From Cycas panzhihuaensis (Eukaryota; Cycadophyta), in assembly GCA_023213395.1 (NCBI GenBank), contig CM041465.1, positions 66,223,741-66,287,740 on the forward strand: a stretch of 64,000 nucleotides of DNA, read 5' to 3'. Each line of letters begins with the position of its first letter. The first letter of the stretch is position 1. The notes under the pieces were generated by a model. It did no database searches. It had not been told where the DNA came from and saw only the letters and a program-made list of their open reading frames with translations. Position numbers and translations under genes: made by a program. This document shows positions 22,394 through 33,998 of this stretch, in pieces.

Positions 22394-25019
22394 TGATGCG
22401 CTTCTCACGGGCTAGTTTCCTACGCTTAGCAAGGTGTGACTATATAGAACTAAGACAAGTTTTGAGTTGGGTAGATTAGCAAGGAATCACCATGCAGGGC
22501 ATCCATGTTCCGGAGCACAGATTCAGGACCTACATAGGTGCCTAATTACTTCTAGGTGATCTGGGAGAGGGACACAAGGAAAGGCCTTGGGACGTCCCAA
22601 AAGGTGAGGCCCTCCTACCCCTTGGATGGCCGGGAAGAGGAAGAAGGGACCTAACAGGTTGCGTCTTCTCAAAGAGGGGAAAAGGCAACGCATAAGTGGG
22701 GTGTGCGTAGTGTGATGTCTACATATAAGCTAGTCAAATGAGCGAGAAACAAGTAGCTCGTGTCCAAGGGAGACTATCTATGTATAACAAAATAACTATG
22801 AAGAAAAACAAATACGTAAATGCACAGATGTGTTCTTTCCCTTTTTTCCATTTCCTACATGTTCTTAATATGCACACATATGCATAGGAAACAATGCTAT
22901 AGGAAAAGGGACAAAAGAGAAAGAGAGGAATATCTAGATCCGGTGCTTGAATGAAGCATTGTGATCCCCATTGTTTTATGTGCCTTCCCACTCCACTTGT
23001 CGCATAGGTGAGATCCACCAGTGATGGTTACCGTAAGCAGTCGAAGGGGGCTAACTTACCTCCCTAAAGAATACGAAAAAAATGTAGCAAAGCAAAGCAA
23101 CAACAACGGGAAACGAAAGGAAGCAACAAATAAGAGACTAACCTATTAACAGGCTAGTCTCATGTGTATCTCTACGATCGCGAAAACCTATCAGTCAAAC
23201 ATACAAGTTTCTCCCCCTCGGAAGAGGGGATACAAAGTATATCTAATATATGTGCTTAAATAAAAAAAACTGAAATCTAACTAAATCAAGACATGTGCAT
23301 ATTATTCCAATGAAAAAACTCCAAATAGGATTCCAACAAACAACCACTTCAACCGGTACCCAAAACAAAGGAGTTAGCCTCGGAATGGCTAGCTCACCCA
23401 CAGAAATCCCCACGTGGCCTCAAGGAAGGAGAGATGAACTACAATGATGACATAGGATAGCAGGCAAAGACAGGAAAACCAGTGGGACAACGTGTCAGCA
23501 CACCCAAAGGATGAGGTGCTATGAGCAGCAGATCATCTAGTTGGGATAGGTTATAGGTTGTGAACCAATCAAGGAGTGGTTTTGGGGCTTATGAGGTGCC
23601 CAAAACCAATAAATGAGGGGCTGGAACCAGTGTGGCAAGGGGTTGCCAATGCTGGTTCAGATTTAGGGAGTAGGTTCCCAAGTCCCTGGGCCAACTTCAA
23701 GGGAGGTAATAGGTGCAGGGGGAAAGAAAAGAAGGGTTTAGACCCTTGGGGAGAAGGTCTGCAAGGGGGACTAGCCCTGCCTTTCTCCCTTCACTTTTCT
23801 TTGTGTCACCCCCTCTACACAACCACCTTAAAGTAGGCTTGTAGGACAGTAAAGGGAAGCACTACAACACCAAAATACAAAGATCTAATGCTAAATAGGT
23901 ATAGATTCAAAGAAAATAAATAAACCAAGCACTTATTCATAAAAAAGGTAAGGAAAGAGCATGAGTCTTGAGGCAAATATCTAAGAGTACCTTGTAGCTG
24001 AGAATAAGAGTTTGTTTCTACTGGAAAATAGCAGAAAGGACCTGCACTTGACAGGGTTTGATGACTGGTTTTGGAGGAGAGGCCACTTGTGAGAAATACC
24101 ACTATGATTTGGGACCTTGAAGCTTTCTTCTTGGAGAATCCTATGAATGCCCTTCTTGCCATTGTATGAACCTCCAAAAGGAGGCCCTGAACTGCTGGTG
24201 CTAAGTCTGAGAAGTAGCAACCACCTCTGTAGGAAGAGTAGCAACTAAAAAGTATGCCTGTTCTGTAGTGAGTGAAGGAGAGCTGTAGGAGTTACATCCA
24301 AAAAATAAATGAAGAAGAAGAAGAAGGAATGAGTAACTTTTTGGTTTTTATCCCCCACTGACCCTAAGTGAATGTTGAGAGTCACAGGAAAGTCGAAACG
24401 CGCGGGCACCACGTGGTAGTTCTGCAAAAAGAGCGGGAACTACCGCGTTAGTTTAAAAAACATTTTTGAACAGTCGAACTGCGGTAAACATCACGATACC
24501 GCTAAGTTTACAGCGGTACGTGCCTGTAGGCAAAAATCAAGCCAGAAATGAGGTCTAGAGCCAAACAAAGAATAAGTTAGGGCTGAACAAGCTGGGAATT
24601 GGTGCCCAGGTGACTGACAAGTGGTCAGGAAAGAGAGACGAGTCTCAACTAGGGATTTCGTCATACTTGGAAGATGAATTGAAGTATAAACAAGACACTG
24701 TCAAAGGCGAAACGTGACTAGCTAAGGTGCCCCGAGGGGTCGTGGAGATGATGTGGGTGGCTATGTGCCATATAGGGTGTAGCACTCACTGAAGAGTGCC
24801 CCCACTGTGGGTCATCATAGGCTAAGTGGCGTGCAGTAGGCATATGCAACATGATCAAGCGAGAAAGCAATGCAATCATGCAAATGGCAGGCAAGAATGC
24901 GTCAGGCAATCTATACTAAACAACCTCGATCAAGCAAGAGTGGAGATGGGAGTAAGAACATATACCTAAGCTTACTTGAGTCAATGCATCCCGAGTCCAT
25001 TCTCGGTAGCCAGGAAACA
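22394..25019 (-). repeat. E3 5' LTR (2.63 kb)
   Basis: It starts TGATGCGCTTCT on the plus strand next to the primer site and ends CCAGGAAACA at 25019, followed by the TSD. It pairs with 8432-11094. It carries the hairpin (24415-24444) and only two 20-bp units (24476-24515). Confidence 0.95.
24476..24515. repeat. E3 5' LTR 20-bp array, two units
   Basis: Two units of 20 bases (starting GAACT and ATACC) precede GTACG. The partner LTR has four units, so the element's LTRs differ by 40 bases here. Confidence 0.85.
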
Positions 25020-25024
25020 CCATC
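25020..25024. repeat. E3 target-site duplication, right (CCATC)
   Basis: This is the second copy of the duplication at 8427-8431. Confidence 0.93.
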
Positions 25025-25249
25025 TGATCTATACTTATTTTTGAACATCCGTTTATTTTGAACTACCTTTCTTCCAAGTGGTAGATCAACAAGCTCCCAT
25101 GTACCATTCATAATCAGAGATTGGTACTCTTCATTCATGACATTTCTCCAAGCTGCATGCTTTATAGCTTCTTGGTATATTAGAGGCTCTTCATTAAGAG
25201 CAAGATGCAGTTCTGTTGGTTCAAGCTCAATGAAAAGTGATTCATGCAT
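25025..25249 (-). pseudogene. pol: E2 copia reverse transcriptase, N-terminal part
   Basis: The minus strand reads AIKHAAWRNVMNEEYQSLI, NGTWELVDLPLGRKVVQNK and FKNKYRSDG, then stops at the E3 border. The next copia residues (TLEKHKVRLVAKGF) appear at 8426 on the other side of E3. These are the opening blocks of copia RT. Directly upstream (25250-25720) lies the variable integrase-RT linker, with many stops. Confidence 0.9.
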
Positions 25250-25719
25250 CCTTGCTCTATGGGCACTTTTAGTTCAAGTTTTGCCTACCTAATCTGGTCG
25301 CATGTCCTTGTGTAGCTGGTAGGCTTTATAAAAACATTGAGTTGGGAATGAGGTTTTTATTTCCATGGCCTCTTGGTCTTCATTTTGATCCTGAAAAGGA
25401 TCATGTGAATTATTTGGCACGGAGGAAGTTGACGATGCTGGAGAAGATGGGCCAGCCACAGATGTTAGAGAAGATGATCCTTCTGCTATAGCTTTACCTT
25501 TGTCAACTTAGCTATTCACAAATAATGGTGTTGGATGTGTACACATTAGTTGGGAGCCACAACCTGTATCCTTTGAGGCTCTATTATCAGATTCCAAGAT
25601 TTTGAGCAATTGTTGAGCATCCCCCCCTCCTAAATTTTGGAATCTAGACATCAAATTCAGTAGCATCATTAAATCGGTATGAAGGCATCTTGGAGTCAAG
25701 TCTGAGTAATTGATATTTA

Positions 25720-26480
25720 GTCTCTGCAAAGATAACATCTCTAGTGATGATGATTTTGCACTGTGAAGGTATAAAAACCTTGTATTCCTTTTTGTCTATA
25801 GGGTATCCAACAAAGATGCCTTTGATGGCTCTATCTTGGAGCTTATTTCTATGTTCCTCTAGAATATGAGCATAACAAGTAGAGCCAAAAATTCTAAAGT
25901 GGGAGATAGAGGGGATTTATCCATACCACATTTCATGTGGAGAGGGGCCAAGCTTGGAGGGACTAACAATGTTGATATAATACATAGTAGTCCATATATC
26001 CTTAGCCCAAAGATAGATAGGGACATTCTTATATACCAGCATAGCATGAGCCATATTCATGATGGTCCTGTTCATGCATTCGGCAACTCCATTTTGCTGG
26101 GGTGTACCTGCAATAGTGGTCTGATGTTTGATTCCATGTTGACGTAGGTACAATTCAAACTCATTAGATGTATACTCACCACCATTGTCAATCCTAAGTT
26201 TTTTAATCTTGAATCCATATTCATTTTCCATACGGGCCTTGAAAGATTGAAACATAGAAAAAGCTTCATCTTTCTTTGCAAGAAAAGTAACCTATATTTT
26301 CTTAGTAAAATCATCAATGAAAGTAATATAGTACCACTTCTATTTGAGAGAAGGGATGGGCATAAGACTGCATATATCTGAGTGTGCAAGCTATAAAGGT
26401 TGGCTAGATTTCCACTGACTATGAGGAAAGGGTTATCTTTGGGATTTGGTAATAATACATGCTTCACATTTAAAGGGCTT
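25720..26480 (-). pseudogene. pol: E2 copia integrase
   Basis: Core blocks on the minus strand: YYITFIDDFTKKI (about 26330), LRIDNGGEYTSNEFE (catalytic Asp, about 26190), GTPQQNGVAECMNRT (catalytic Glu, about 26100) and WAKDIWTTMYYINIV. The C-terminal part gives GYPIDKKEYKVFIP near 25800 and DVIFAETKYQLL near 25735. One stop sits at 25917. Integrase upstream of RT is the defining copia order. Confidence 0.9.
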
Positions 26481-26849
26481 ATAGGAGAACCTAGGTAAAC
26501 CAGGAAGAGTGGCTTGTAGTTCTCTTAAACGATCAATTTTGTTATGGCCCATACAAGCATGCCATAGGGCCACTTGGGATAATATTTGAGGAGTCAAGGC
26601 TGTGCTGAAGTAGAGTCATCATCAACATAGTTTCCTTCAGAGGATGGTGAGCCAGTTAGGAAAAAAAGTTTACCATCAAGAATTCTAGTCATAATCATAG
26701 CATTTAAAGGAGAGTGAAGGACATAAAGAGTTTGATTATTTACAGTTACACTCAGATCAAATCTACGAGAGACAAGGGTGGACAGGGAGAGTAGATTCTG
26801 CTTCAGAGTAGGAATATATTAAACATCTATAAGTGTAAAATCTAGAAGG

Positions 26850-27020
26850 CCTGGGAGTTTCAGGCAAACAGTTCCAAGTCCTTCGACTAAATGAGACGAT
26901 TTATCAGCCATATGTATAACACCATAAACTTCAGAGTCAAAATCCTAAAAGAACTGGAGATGAAAAGTCATGTGTTGTGTTGCTCCAGTATCCATGATCC
27001 GCAATGAAGTATTTGAGGTG
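26850..27020 (-). pseudogene. pol: E2 copia protease
   Basis: The active site reads RIMDTGATQHMT near 26990-26960, the usual copia pattern. A stop follows at 26945. The stretch from 26850 to 26490 carries the protease end and the integrase zinc region (KCEACIITKSQR near 26480) with stops. Confidence 0.85.
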
Positions 27021-27239
27021 GCACTATTTACAACTCCAAGTGGTGAAGGAAAAAGTGAATAAGCATAGCCATAATGAGCCTTAATATACTTAGTGGATCT
27101 ATCAACAACATTTGATGAAGTGGTCCTAATTCTTTGAAGGTGTGTATGAGCAAATTGCATTCCACCAAAAGTATCTTCAAGAGAAGTATTATCAACATTA
27201 TGTGCACCATGGCGTTGTTGATAACTTGGTAGTTTGTTG

Positions 27240-28176
27240 GTGGCGGTTCTATAATTTTTGGCATAATGTCCTTTTCTATTACACCTTTAGCACACAATTG
27301 TTTGATTTCCAATCCAAGTATTAGGCTGGTTGGATTATCTCTGATTACTGGATCTAGGTCTAGGATGATTATTTTGGCCTTGGCCTTGAGACTATTTTTG
27401 TTAGAGTTGAGGAGCATGTTGGCTAAGAAGATGCCTTATTGTCTACCTCTTCCTCTTCCATGGGAATTACCACCTCTATGAGAGTATTGACCTTGATTTT
27501 TGGTATAACAAAGATCTTCTTCCACTTCAAAAGCAACATCAACTAGATCTGATATAGTGGCAAAGTTGGTATCAAAGGTCTTATTAAATTCAATGAACTT
27601 ATCAATAAGAGCCTCAAACTTTAGGGTCTTCAAAGTGCCACTAGATTGAAGACTTCCCAATAGATTTTTGTAATCTAGGATATGGAGACATGACTAAATC
27701 AAGAAAGCACATGTAATGCATTGAGTTTTAAAATCTTTATCAATGACTTACTTGATTAGTTAAAGGAGATTAATTATCTCACTTGCGTGTCTTTTCTACA
27801 TTTTCAATGTGTTCATCTTCAGCACTAAGTGAACAAATTCTAAGTTTGATTTAGTGTCAAAGTTCTTCTTAAGAACTTCAAGAACTTTCCATGCTATATC
27901 ATGTACAGCTTCATCAATAAGATTATGCAGGGAATAATCAGTGACAAGTAGTATCCCTACATGGATTTTATCATCATCAAGTTCCCATTAGCATTTAGTT
28001 GCAGCTTCAATGGGAGAAATTGGAGCACCTCCTCCAAAAGTAGCTAAGGTAGTTGTATATGCAATAGATGGTGTAGGTTACAAGTGATCTCTCCATAGAC
28101 CTTCATACTTTGCAGTATTTCTGACACTAGTGAACCACATGTCCCAATTTTCTTTCCCTTTTAGAATGCAATTCAT
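27240..28176 (-). pseudogene. gag: E2 copia Gag
   Basis: The minus strand from 28176 reads NCILKGKENWDMWFTSVRN, which fits the start of copia Gag. Then come IAWKVLEVLKKNF, LVLKMNTLKM, FDTNFATISDLVDVAF, and a Gly/Arg-rich stretch. The zinc knuckle follows near 27290-27260 (RCNRKGHYAKN, first Cys pair partly lost to a stop). The true start may lie a few codons upstream. Many stops are present. Confidence 0.72.
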
Positions 28177-30228
28177 ATTTTACTTGAACTATGAAGACGT
28201 GGTATCTTTTGAGAAGGGAAGAAATGAACAAGGGACTATAAAAGTGATGGTAATAAATGACCAATCACTATTTATAAATAGGAAATGTAATGAAGTAGTG
28301 TAGTAGAAGGAAGAAGAAATGAGAATGGTTGCTCAAAGATGAAGGGAGCAACTTAGAGAAAAGTCACCAACACTTGTGACAAATATTAACCTAATGCAAT
28401 AGGAATATGAGAAGCACTATGATGAAAATTGGCCACTAAAACTTGTGGTAAATATTAACCTGATGCAGTAGGAATATAAGAAGAACTATGATTGTGATTA
28501 CACTATGGATCACTTTTTACAAATAAGTAAGTGATCAATATACAAGATTGTAGGTCAATGTAGAAGCTGACATCATTGGGTTTACACAACTTGAAACTCA
28601 AATGTAGGATGCATAATCAACTCAATAACCTCTAACTTGTATTCAACATATAGTTAAGGTTGTTAAAGGGTTGCCCAGAATTCTAGTAGAATTAAATTGG
28701 CCTTCACCTGTGATACTCACAATTATGCTTGGTGATGAAATCCAAGTCACAACGGAGCCCAAGTACTCTCAATCCTCACTTAGTTCACCAACGGGTAGCT
28801 ATATACCTCCTCTAAAGAGTGGTATGTGCATACCCATGGCTATAATGGGTATTGGATTGGATATATTTTAATCTTGTATTAAAGTTTTTGTTTTCTTGGT
28901 TGGTTATCAGGATGATCCCTGATTGAGGCATGATGGTATGGCTAACCAAACCTCACTAATATTTTGGTTTAATCCAGTCCCAACTTGAAACCCACACCTC
29001 CTTTATGGCATGGCATTATGCCAACTAAGGTATCTCAACCTTAGCAAGTGTGTGAATAGGTATAATATGGCAAAAGATAGCGTACGTGATGCATTCCTTT
29101 TAGGAAGAGTGAAAAGATTATCAAATTGCATCAAACGTACATTTAATTGAAAATAGAATGCTTGCTTGGAGTGCTTGCTTAAAGTGTCTTTAGAGTGCTT
29201 ATTTTGAGTGATTTTAGAGTGCTGAGATGTAATTCTAATAAGTGAGTGAGGACACCAGATATTGCTTTGATCTAAGTGTTTTTTTTCTCACGTTTACAAT
29301 ACGCTTTTAAGCCTTATAAAAAGAAGGAAGAAATTTTCTTCACTTTTGTTTTTTTTTTTTTGTTAATGCAAAAGAAAGTAGTCTTCACTAAATCAGTAAT
29401 AACTTTCTCCCACGATGATGAAATAGAGTGCCAATTTTGTGCTACAAACTAGACTCAGAGCTTCATCTTCAGGAAGTAGAATCAGGTCCAAATAAGTTAT
29501 GGAAAGTTTTTGGCAGCTCCGCAAAGTTAGGAGGTTATATTTTTCTAGAATTCTTACTAAAAATAAATGTTGTTCACTAAAATAGTAATAACTTCCTCAT
29601 ACAATATCAAAATTGGGTGTTGGTTTTTATGTTAGAAAGTAGACTCATATCCTCATCTTTAAAAATTAGAATCACATCAATTAGAGCTCTGTAAAAGATT
29701 TTGCAGACTTGTGAAGTTTAGCAAGCAAATTTTATTTCTGCAGAAATTTTAGCTTGCTAATATCTCATTAACACATGATACCATATAAAATTTCCATCAT
29801 TTTTTTATCACTAGAATCCCAATATGGGTAATGTGAGAGCATATAATAATGGATATTTTAAATGGCTCAAAATTCTAAAAAAAAAAAAAGGGTAAAACCT
29901 TCCATTTCAATCATTCTTCTAAATGCTAGAAAATTTTTTATAGCATTTCCTCTTGTTAAATGGACAAAAAGAAGGGAAAGAAAAAGAAGAATGAGATAGC
30001 ATGAATGGCTACCAAAGGATTGGAATCCTTGGGCCTTACAACTCCTTGTATTGTTCTTCCAAAACTACAAAAGAAAAAGGGAAATCAAATAATACAAAAT
30101 ATGCTATCATAATAACTTGAAAATATTTCTAAATTCACTTTCACAATCTCCTTCACCACATGGATTGTGGGGGAGAAGGAAGCGATGGCTCCATTGCAAG
30201 TGTAAGTGAGGAATATGAAGGAAGCAAT
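28177..30228 (-). other. E2 untranslated leader with a 189-bp tandem repeat
   Basis: About 2 kb separates the primer site from gag, long for copia. It is AT-rich and without a coding frame. Two related copies of a block start TCACTAAA at 29385 and 29574, a period of about 189 bases. A shorter TTAGAGTGCTT-type repeat lies at about 29160-29225. Poly-T and poly-A runs stand at 29349-29361 and 29878-29889. Confidence 0.65.
29385..29762. repeat. 189-bp degenerate tandem repeat in E2 leader
   Basis: Both units share, in order, TCACTAAA, AGTAATAACTT, AGACTCA, CATCTT, AGAATCA and GCAAA-type blocks at matching distances. A third, weaker unit may follow to about 29840. Confidence 0.7.
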
Positions 30229-30239
30229 CTCTGATATCA
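30229..30239 (-). other. E2 primer binding site, initiator tRNA-Met type
   Basis: The minus strand reads TGATATCAGAG two bases after the 5' LTR. One G-to-A change separates it from the standard TGGTATCAGAG. Confidence 0.82.
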
Positions 30240-30241
30240 CA

Positions 30242-30538
30242 TGAAAAGAGTGGATCTATCCTTCATCTCCATGCACTAAACACAAAGGTAAATATGGGAG
30301 CAAGAGAGACTTGAGAGAAAGAAAGTACCTCTCACAAAATAGGGAGGTAAGAATGAATCTCCTCCATTGAGCTTTTACTTTTATATTAAGAGATGGAGCA
30401 TTAGATTTAGTGAAATGAAATTACACATAATACACATGAAAATACATTTCACTTAAGTGATCTAATTTAAAGTTTACTTAAGACCCTTTTTAGAAGTAAT
30501 CAACTAATGTAATGACCTTATGATATTAACCCTTTTCA
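30242..30538 (-). repeat. E2 5' LTR
   Basis: Plus-strand ends are TGAAAAGAG and CCTTTTCA, 297 bases, the same length as the partner at 6323-6619. Confidence 0.94.
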
Positions 30539-30543
30539 ATATT
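30539..30543. repeat. E2 target-site duplication, right (ATATT)
   Basis: It matches 6318-6322. About 39 bases of old flanking DNA follow before E4. Confidence 0.88.
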
Positions 30544-30582
30544 CACCATATTTTCACATGGACTAAACACTAAAGTTTATAG

Positions 30583-30587
30583 GTTGG
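30583..30587. repeat. E4 target-site duplication, left (GTTGG)
   Basis: It matches 63699-63703 directly after the right LTR of E4. Confidence 0.88.
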
Positions 30588-32583
30588 TGAAACGCATCTA
30601 CCGGGTGGTCTCCTACATTTAGCAAGATGTGACTAACTAAGATGTAGTCGGGCTATGAGTGGGATATATAACGGCAAGAAAAACACCACGTAGGGTGTCT
30701 GTGCATTGGAGCGTAGATTTGGGACCTGCAAATGGCACCTAATTACCTTCGAGCAATCTTTGGAGAAGGACGCAAGGCGAGGCCTTAGGTCGTCCCAAAA
30801 GAAGAGGCCCTCTTACCCCTTAGATGGTTGGGAAGAGGAAGAGGGATCCTAAAGAGTCGTGCCTTCTCAAGAGAGGGAGAAGGCGGTGGGTAAGAAAATG
30901 ATTGTAGTATGGTTCTCTACATGTAGGCTAGGTGGGGAGGTGAGGAACAGGTGACTCACACCGAAAAAACTACCTACACACGATATAAATAACTATAAAC
31001 AAAAGTGATGCACAAATGCAAGGATGGGTTCTTTTTCTTTTTTTTTTGTTTCCTATGTGTTTTAGCATGCAAACATATGCATAAAAGAAAACACTGCAGG
31101 AAAGGACCCAAAAAAGAAGAAGAATACTTAGAAATGTAGTGCGGTTAGAGTGTTGCGCCCTTCGATCCGTTGCGTGCTCTCCCACTCAAACTTGTCACGT
31201 AAGTGAGGGACTAGCCAGCGATGGTTGCTGTGAGTGGTCAAGGGGCTATCTTACCTTCCCTAAACATGTAAAAAACCAAATAAACACAAAGAAAGGTAAA
31301 AGGAAATAAAGAAATACTACCAACAAAAGACTAACCTGTCAAGAAGTTTGCCTCGTGCGTATTTCTGTTACTGCAAAGCCTGCCAATCACAACACGAGAG
31401 TTTCTCCCTCCCGGAAGAGGGGATGACAAATATATCTAATACATGTATATGTAAATACAAAGAAATTGATAGTAAATCAAGTCAAAGAAAGGTTGTACAC
31501 TACTCCAAAACTTAAGCAAGCACCAGCACCAAATGGTATCCAAAATAAAGGAGTTAGCCTCAGAATGGCCAACTCACCCACAGATGTCTCCATGTAGCCT
31601 CGAGGCAGAAAAAAATAAAGTATATTGGTTATATAGGATATCAAATAAGAGAGGAAATAGACCAACAAAATGATATATAAGCAAACCCAAGAGACAAAGT
31701 GCTGTTGATAACAAATCGTTAAGTTGGGATGAGCTAAGGGTCACAGACTAACTGGGAAGGGTTTTCGGGCTTATGTGGTGCCCAAAACTAGCAAGTGCAG
31801 GTCTAAAACTAGCACGGAAAGGGGCTGCCAACACTGTTTCAGATCTGGAAATAGGCTCTTAAAATCCCTAGCCTAGCTCCAAGGGAGGTATGAGGTGAAA
31901 GAGGAAAGAAGGGAAGGGTTTGGACCCTTGGGGAGAAGGTCAACATGGGGACTGATCCCACTTTTCTCCCTTCACCCTTCCTTGTGTAACCCTCTTGCAC
32001 AGCCACCTTGAAGTGAACTTATAGGAAATAAGAGAGGGAGCATGTAAAATAGAGAGCAGGGGGTAAGCTCCTATGGGATGCCAAGCCAAAAGCAAAAAAT
32101 AACTGAAAACTATTCATGAAAGGGAGGAGAAAAGCATAAATTTTAGAGAAACATTAGAGAGGTACCTTGCAGTAGGAAGCAAGATCTTGTTCCTGCTAGA
32201 AATCAGGAAGAGAAGCTTGTGTTTAACAGGCTTTCCAAGCCTAGGTTGAAGAGGAGGCAAATGTGAGGGCACAACTGAGATCTTGGAACTTTGGACCTAG
32301 CTTTGTTGAGTTGCTGTGAGTCTTCCTTCCACCACCATGTAGACCTACAAAGAGAGGTATTGAGCTGTTGGAGCAAGGCCTAAGACGCAGCTGGTATCCC
32401 TATGGAAGGATCACTAGAGCCAAAGAGCAGATTCCCTGATAGTCCTAGAAAGAGAGCTAGACTAGTGTAAAAAAAATGAATGGAGAAGAGACCCAAATGA
32501 GTTACTTTTGGGGTTTTATATTCCCCCTAACCCTAAACGAGTGTTTAGGGTTATGGGGAGATGAGTATGCGTGGGTGCCATGT

Positions 32584-32613
32584 GGCAGTTCTGCGAAAAG
32601 AGTGAGAACTGCC
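32584..32613. other. E4 LTR hairpin
   Basis: GGCAGTTCT and AGAACTGCC pair perfectly around a 12-base loop. Relative to E3 two stem pairs are changed on both sides, which keeps pairing. Confidence 0.8.
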
Positions 32614-32645
32614 GTGATTGTTTAAAAAAATAATTTTAAATAGTC

Positions 32646-32705
32646 GCACCTTAACAAATTTTGTAGTACCACGATAAATATCGTGGTACCACTAAATTTG
32701 CAGAG
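32646..32705. repeat. E4 LTR 20-bp array, three units
   Basis: Three 20-base units start GCACC, GTACC and GTACC. The middle of the array contains a near-perfect hairpin with arms GTACCACGATA and TATCGTGGTAC (32666-32689). The partner LTR has the same three units at 63136-63195. Confidence 0.88.
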
Positions 32706-33208
32706 GTGTAGGCCTGCAAGCTAAAACTAGGGCAGAAATAGGGCCTAAATCCAAATAGAGGGTATGATGAGGCTGGGTAGGCTGGAAATTCCTACCCAGG
32801 TGGCTGATAGGTGGCCAGAAGAGAGAAACGGGTCCCAATAGGGGGTCCTATCATACTTAAAAAGAGAATCAAAGTAGAGACAAGAGCATTGTCATGGACA
32901 AGACGTGACTGACAATGGTGCTCGAGGAGCTGTGGAGATGTTGTGGGTGGCTGAGTGCTATATGGGGTGTATGACTCGTTGAGGAGTGCCCCCAGGGTGG
33001 GTCATCATAGGCTGAGTGGTGTGCGGCAGGCACAAGCAACGTGATCAGGCAAGAAAGCAATGCAATCACACAAATGATAGACAAGCATGCGTCAAGCAAT
33101 ACACTAAGCAACCTCGACCAAGTAAAAGTGAGGATAGGAGTGAGAAATATATACTTGAGCTTACCTGAGTCGACTCATCCCAAATCCATTCCTGGTAGCC
33201 GGGAAACA

Positions 33209-33221
33209 CTACCCCCTTAGC
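33209..33221 (-). other. E4 polypurine tract
   Basis: The minus strand reads CTAAGGGGGTAG directly before the 3' LTR. Confidence 0.75.
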
Positions 33222-33569
33222 AGTAGAGCCTCATCGCTTAGAAACATGGTGTGATGGCAAATGCTGGCAACCAAAAATTATTAGTAGTATATGTGTATAT
33301 ATATATATAAATCATGAACATCACATGGACCAAGGGTATTGATGAGTGTTGTGGCGGAATGCGTAGACAAGGGAGATAGAGACGAGGATAACATAGGGGC
33401 TGCCTATGTGTCATCTAAAAGTTGACCTGTAAATGAAAAAAATAAAAGAGGGGGACGCCCCCCGGTGCTGAAATGCAATGAGTGGTATGAGGGCACCCAA
33501 TAGACTAAACAAGCAAACTGAAAGAAGGGCGACTAGAGACTTGAGCAACGGGCTAGCCAAACAAGTCTC

Positions 33570-33998
33570 TCAAAGGCGGTCGCTAAGAAGAGGGAGGCGA
33601 CGCTCAAGGATGAGGCGGATGAGGCCTTTCGCCTCAGCATTGAGGGCCCGGGGAATATGGCAAACATCGACAGACTAGAAGTAAGCCAATAGCAACCTCG
33701 CGGTCGACACCAAGGCTCTTAAGCATGGGCACTGCACCCGGTAAACCTGGGTGAGATGAGACACCACCACTTGGGAGTCACAAAGAAGGATGATGGGTCT
33801 ATGATGGAAATGCCATGCATCAGTGAGAGCTTCAATAACAGTCGTGTACTCAGCTTCGTTATTGGTTGCCTCGGGGAGGAAGATACCAGAGCGTATATAG
33901 TCATGTCTGGAGGAATCACGGAGTACCCACACAACGGTAGAAGGGCCAGGATTGCTTCGGCTTCTGCCATTGGTGAAAATGAAAAGAGCCATGAACAT
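33570..33998 (-). pseudogene. E4 second RNase H, detached from pol
   Basis: The frame from ATG at 33998 to TGA at 33570 is 143 codons. Motifs: FIFTNGRSRSNPGPSTVVW (first Asp now Asn), EATNNEAEYTTVIEAL (Glu), LLCDSQVVVSHLTQVYRV (Asp) and HIPRALNAEAKGLIRLIL (last Asp now Lys). One in-frame TAG separates the last block. The NPGP box followed by NNEAEY is characteristic of bacterial/archaeal-type RNase HI rather than Ty3-type. Position and orientation match those in E3 and E5. Confidence 0.8.

Larger units (their letters stand above)
8432..25019 (-). mobile_element. E3: Tat-like Ty3/gypsy element with antisense PMD gene
   Basis: A full-length 16.6-kb element is bounded by 2.66- and 2.63-kb LTRs and the TSD CCATC, nested in the reverse transcriptase of E2. 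Minus strand from the right: LTR, primer site, gag, zinc finger, protease, spacer, RT, degenerate RNase H and integrase. Then comes a plus-strand PMD-like gene with introns, and a second minus-strand RNase H before the 3' LTR. The gag-pol type, the dead first RNase H and the second RNase H all point to the Tat clade. The LTRs differ visibly by many transitions, so it looks older than E5. Confidence 0.95.
6323..30538 (-). mobile_element. E2: Ty1/copia retrotransposon, split by E3
   Basis: Matching 297-bp LTRs lie at 6323-6619 and 30242-30538, flanked by the 5-bp duplication ATATT. Between them the minus strand carries gag, protease, integrase, reverse transcriptase and RNase H in that order, which is the copia order. 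Reverse transcriptase is interrupted at 8427/25024 by the whole of E3. Removing E3 and one copy of its TSD leaves about 7.6 kb. All genes contain stops. The copia lineage cannot be named safely by eye. Confidence 0.93.
30588..33208 (-). repeat. E4 3' LTR (2.62 kb)
   Basis: It starts TGAAACGCATCT and ends CCGGGAAACA on the plus strand, and pairs with 61089-63698. It contains the cross-family block (about 30688-30745), the hairpin (32584-32613) and a three-unit 20-bp array (32646-32705). Confidence 0.93.

Noticed and set aside
25508-25738. 76-codon minus frame in the copia linker as a separate gene
   Set aside because: It lies between integrase and RT of E2, and its start text (the integrase C-terminus) shifts frame. 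It is part of the broken pol linker.
30544-30582. Possible host gene remnant between E2 and E4
   Set aside because: Only 39 bases; nothing can be supported.
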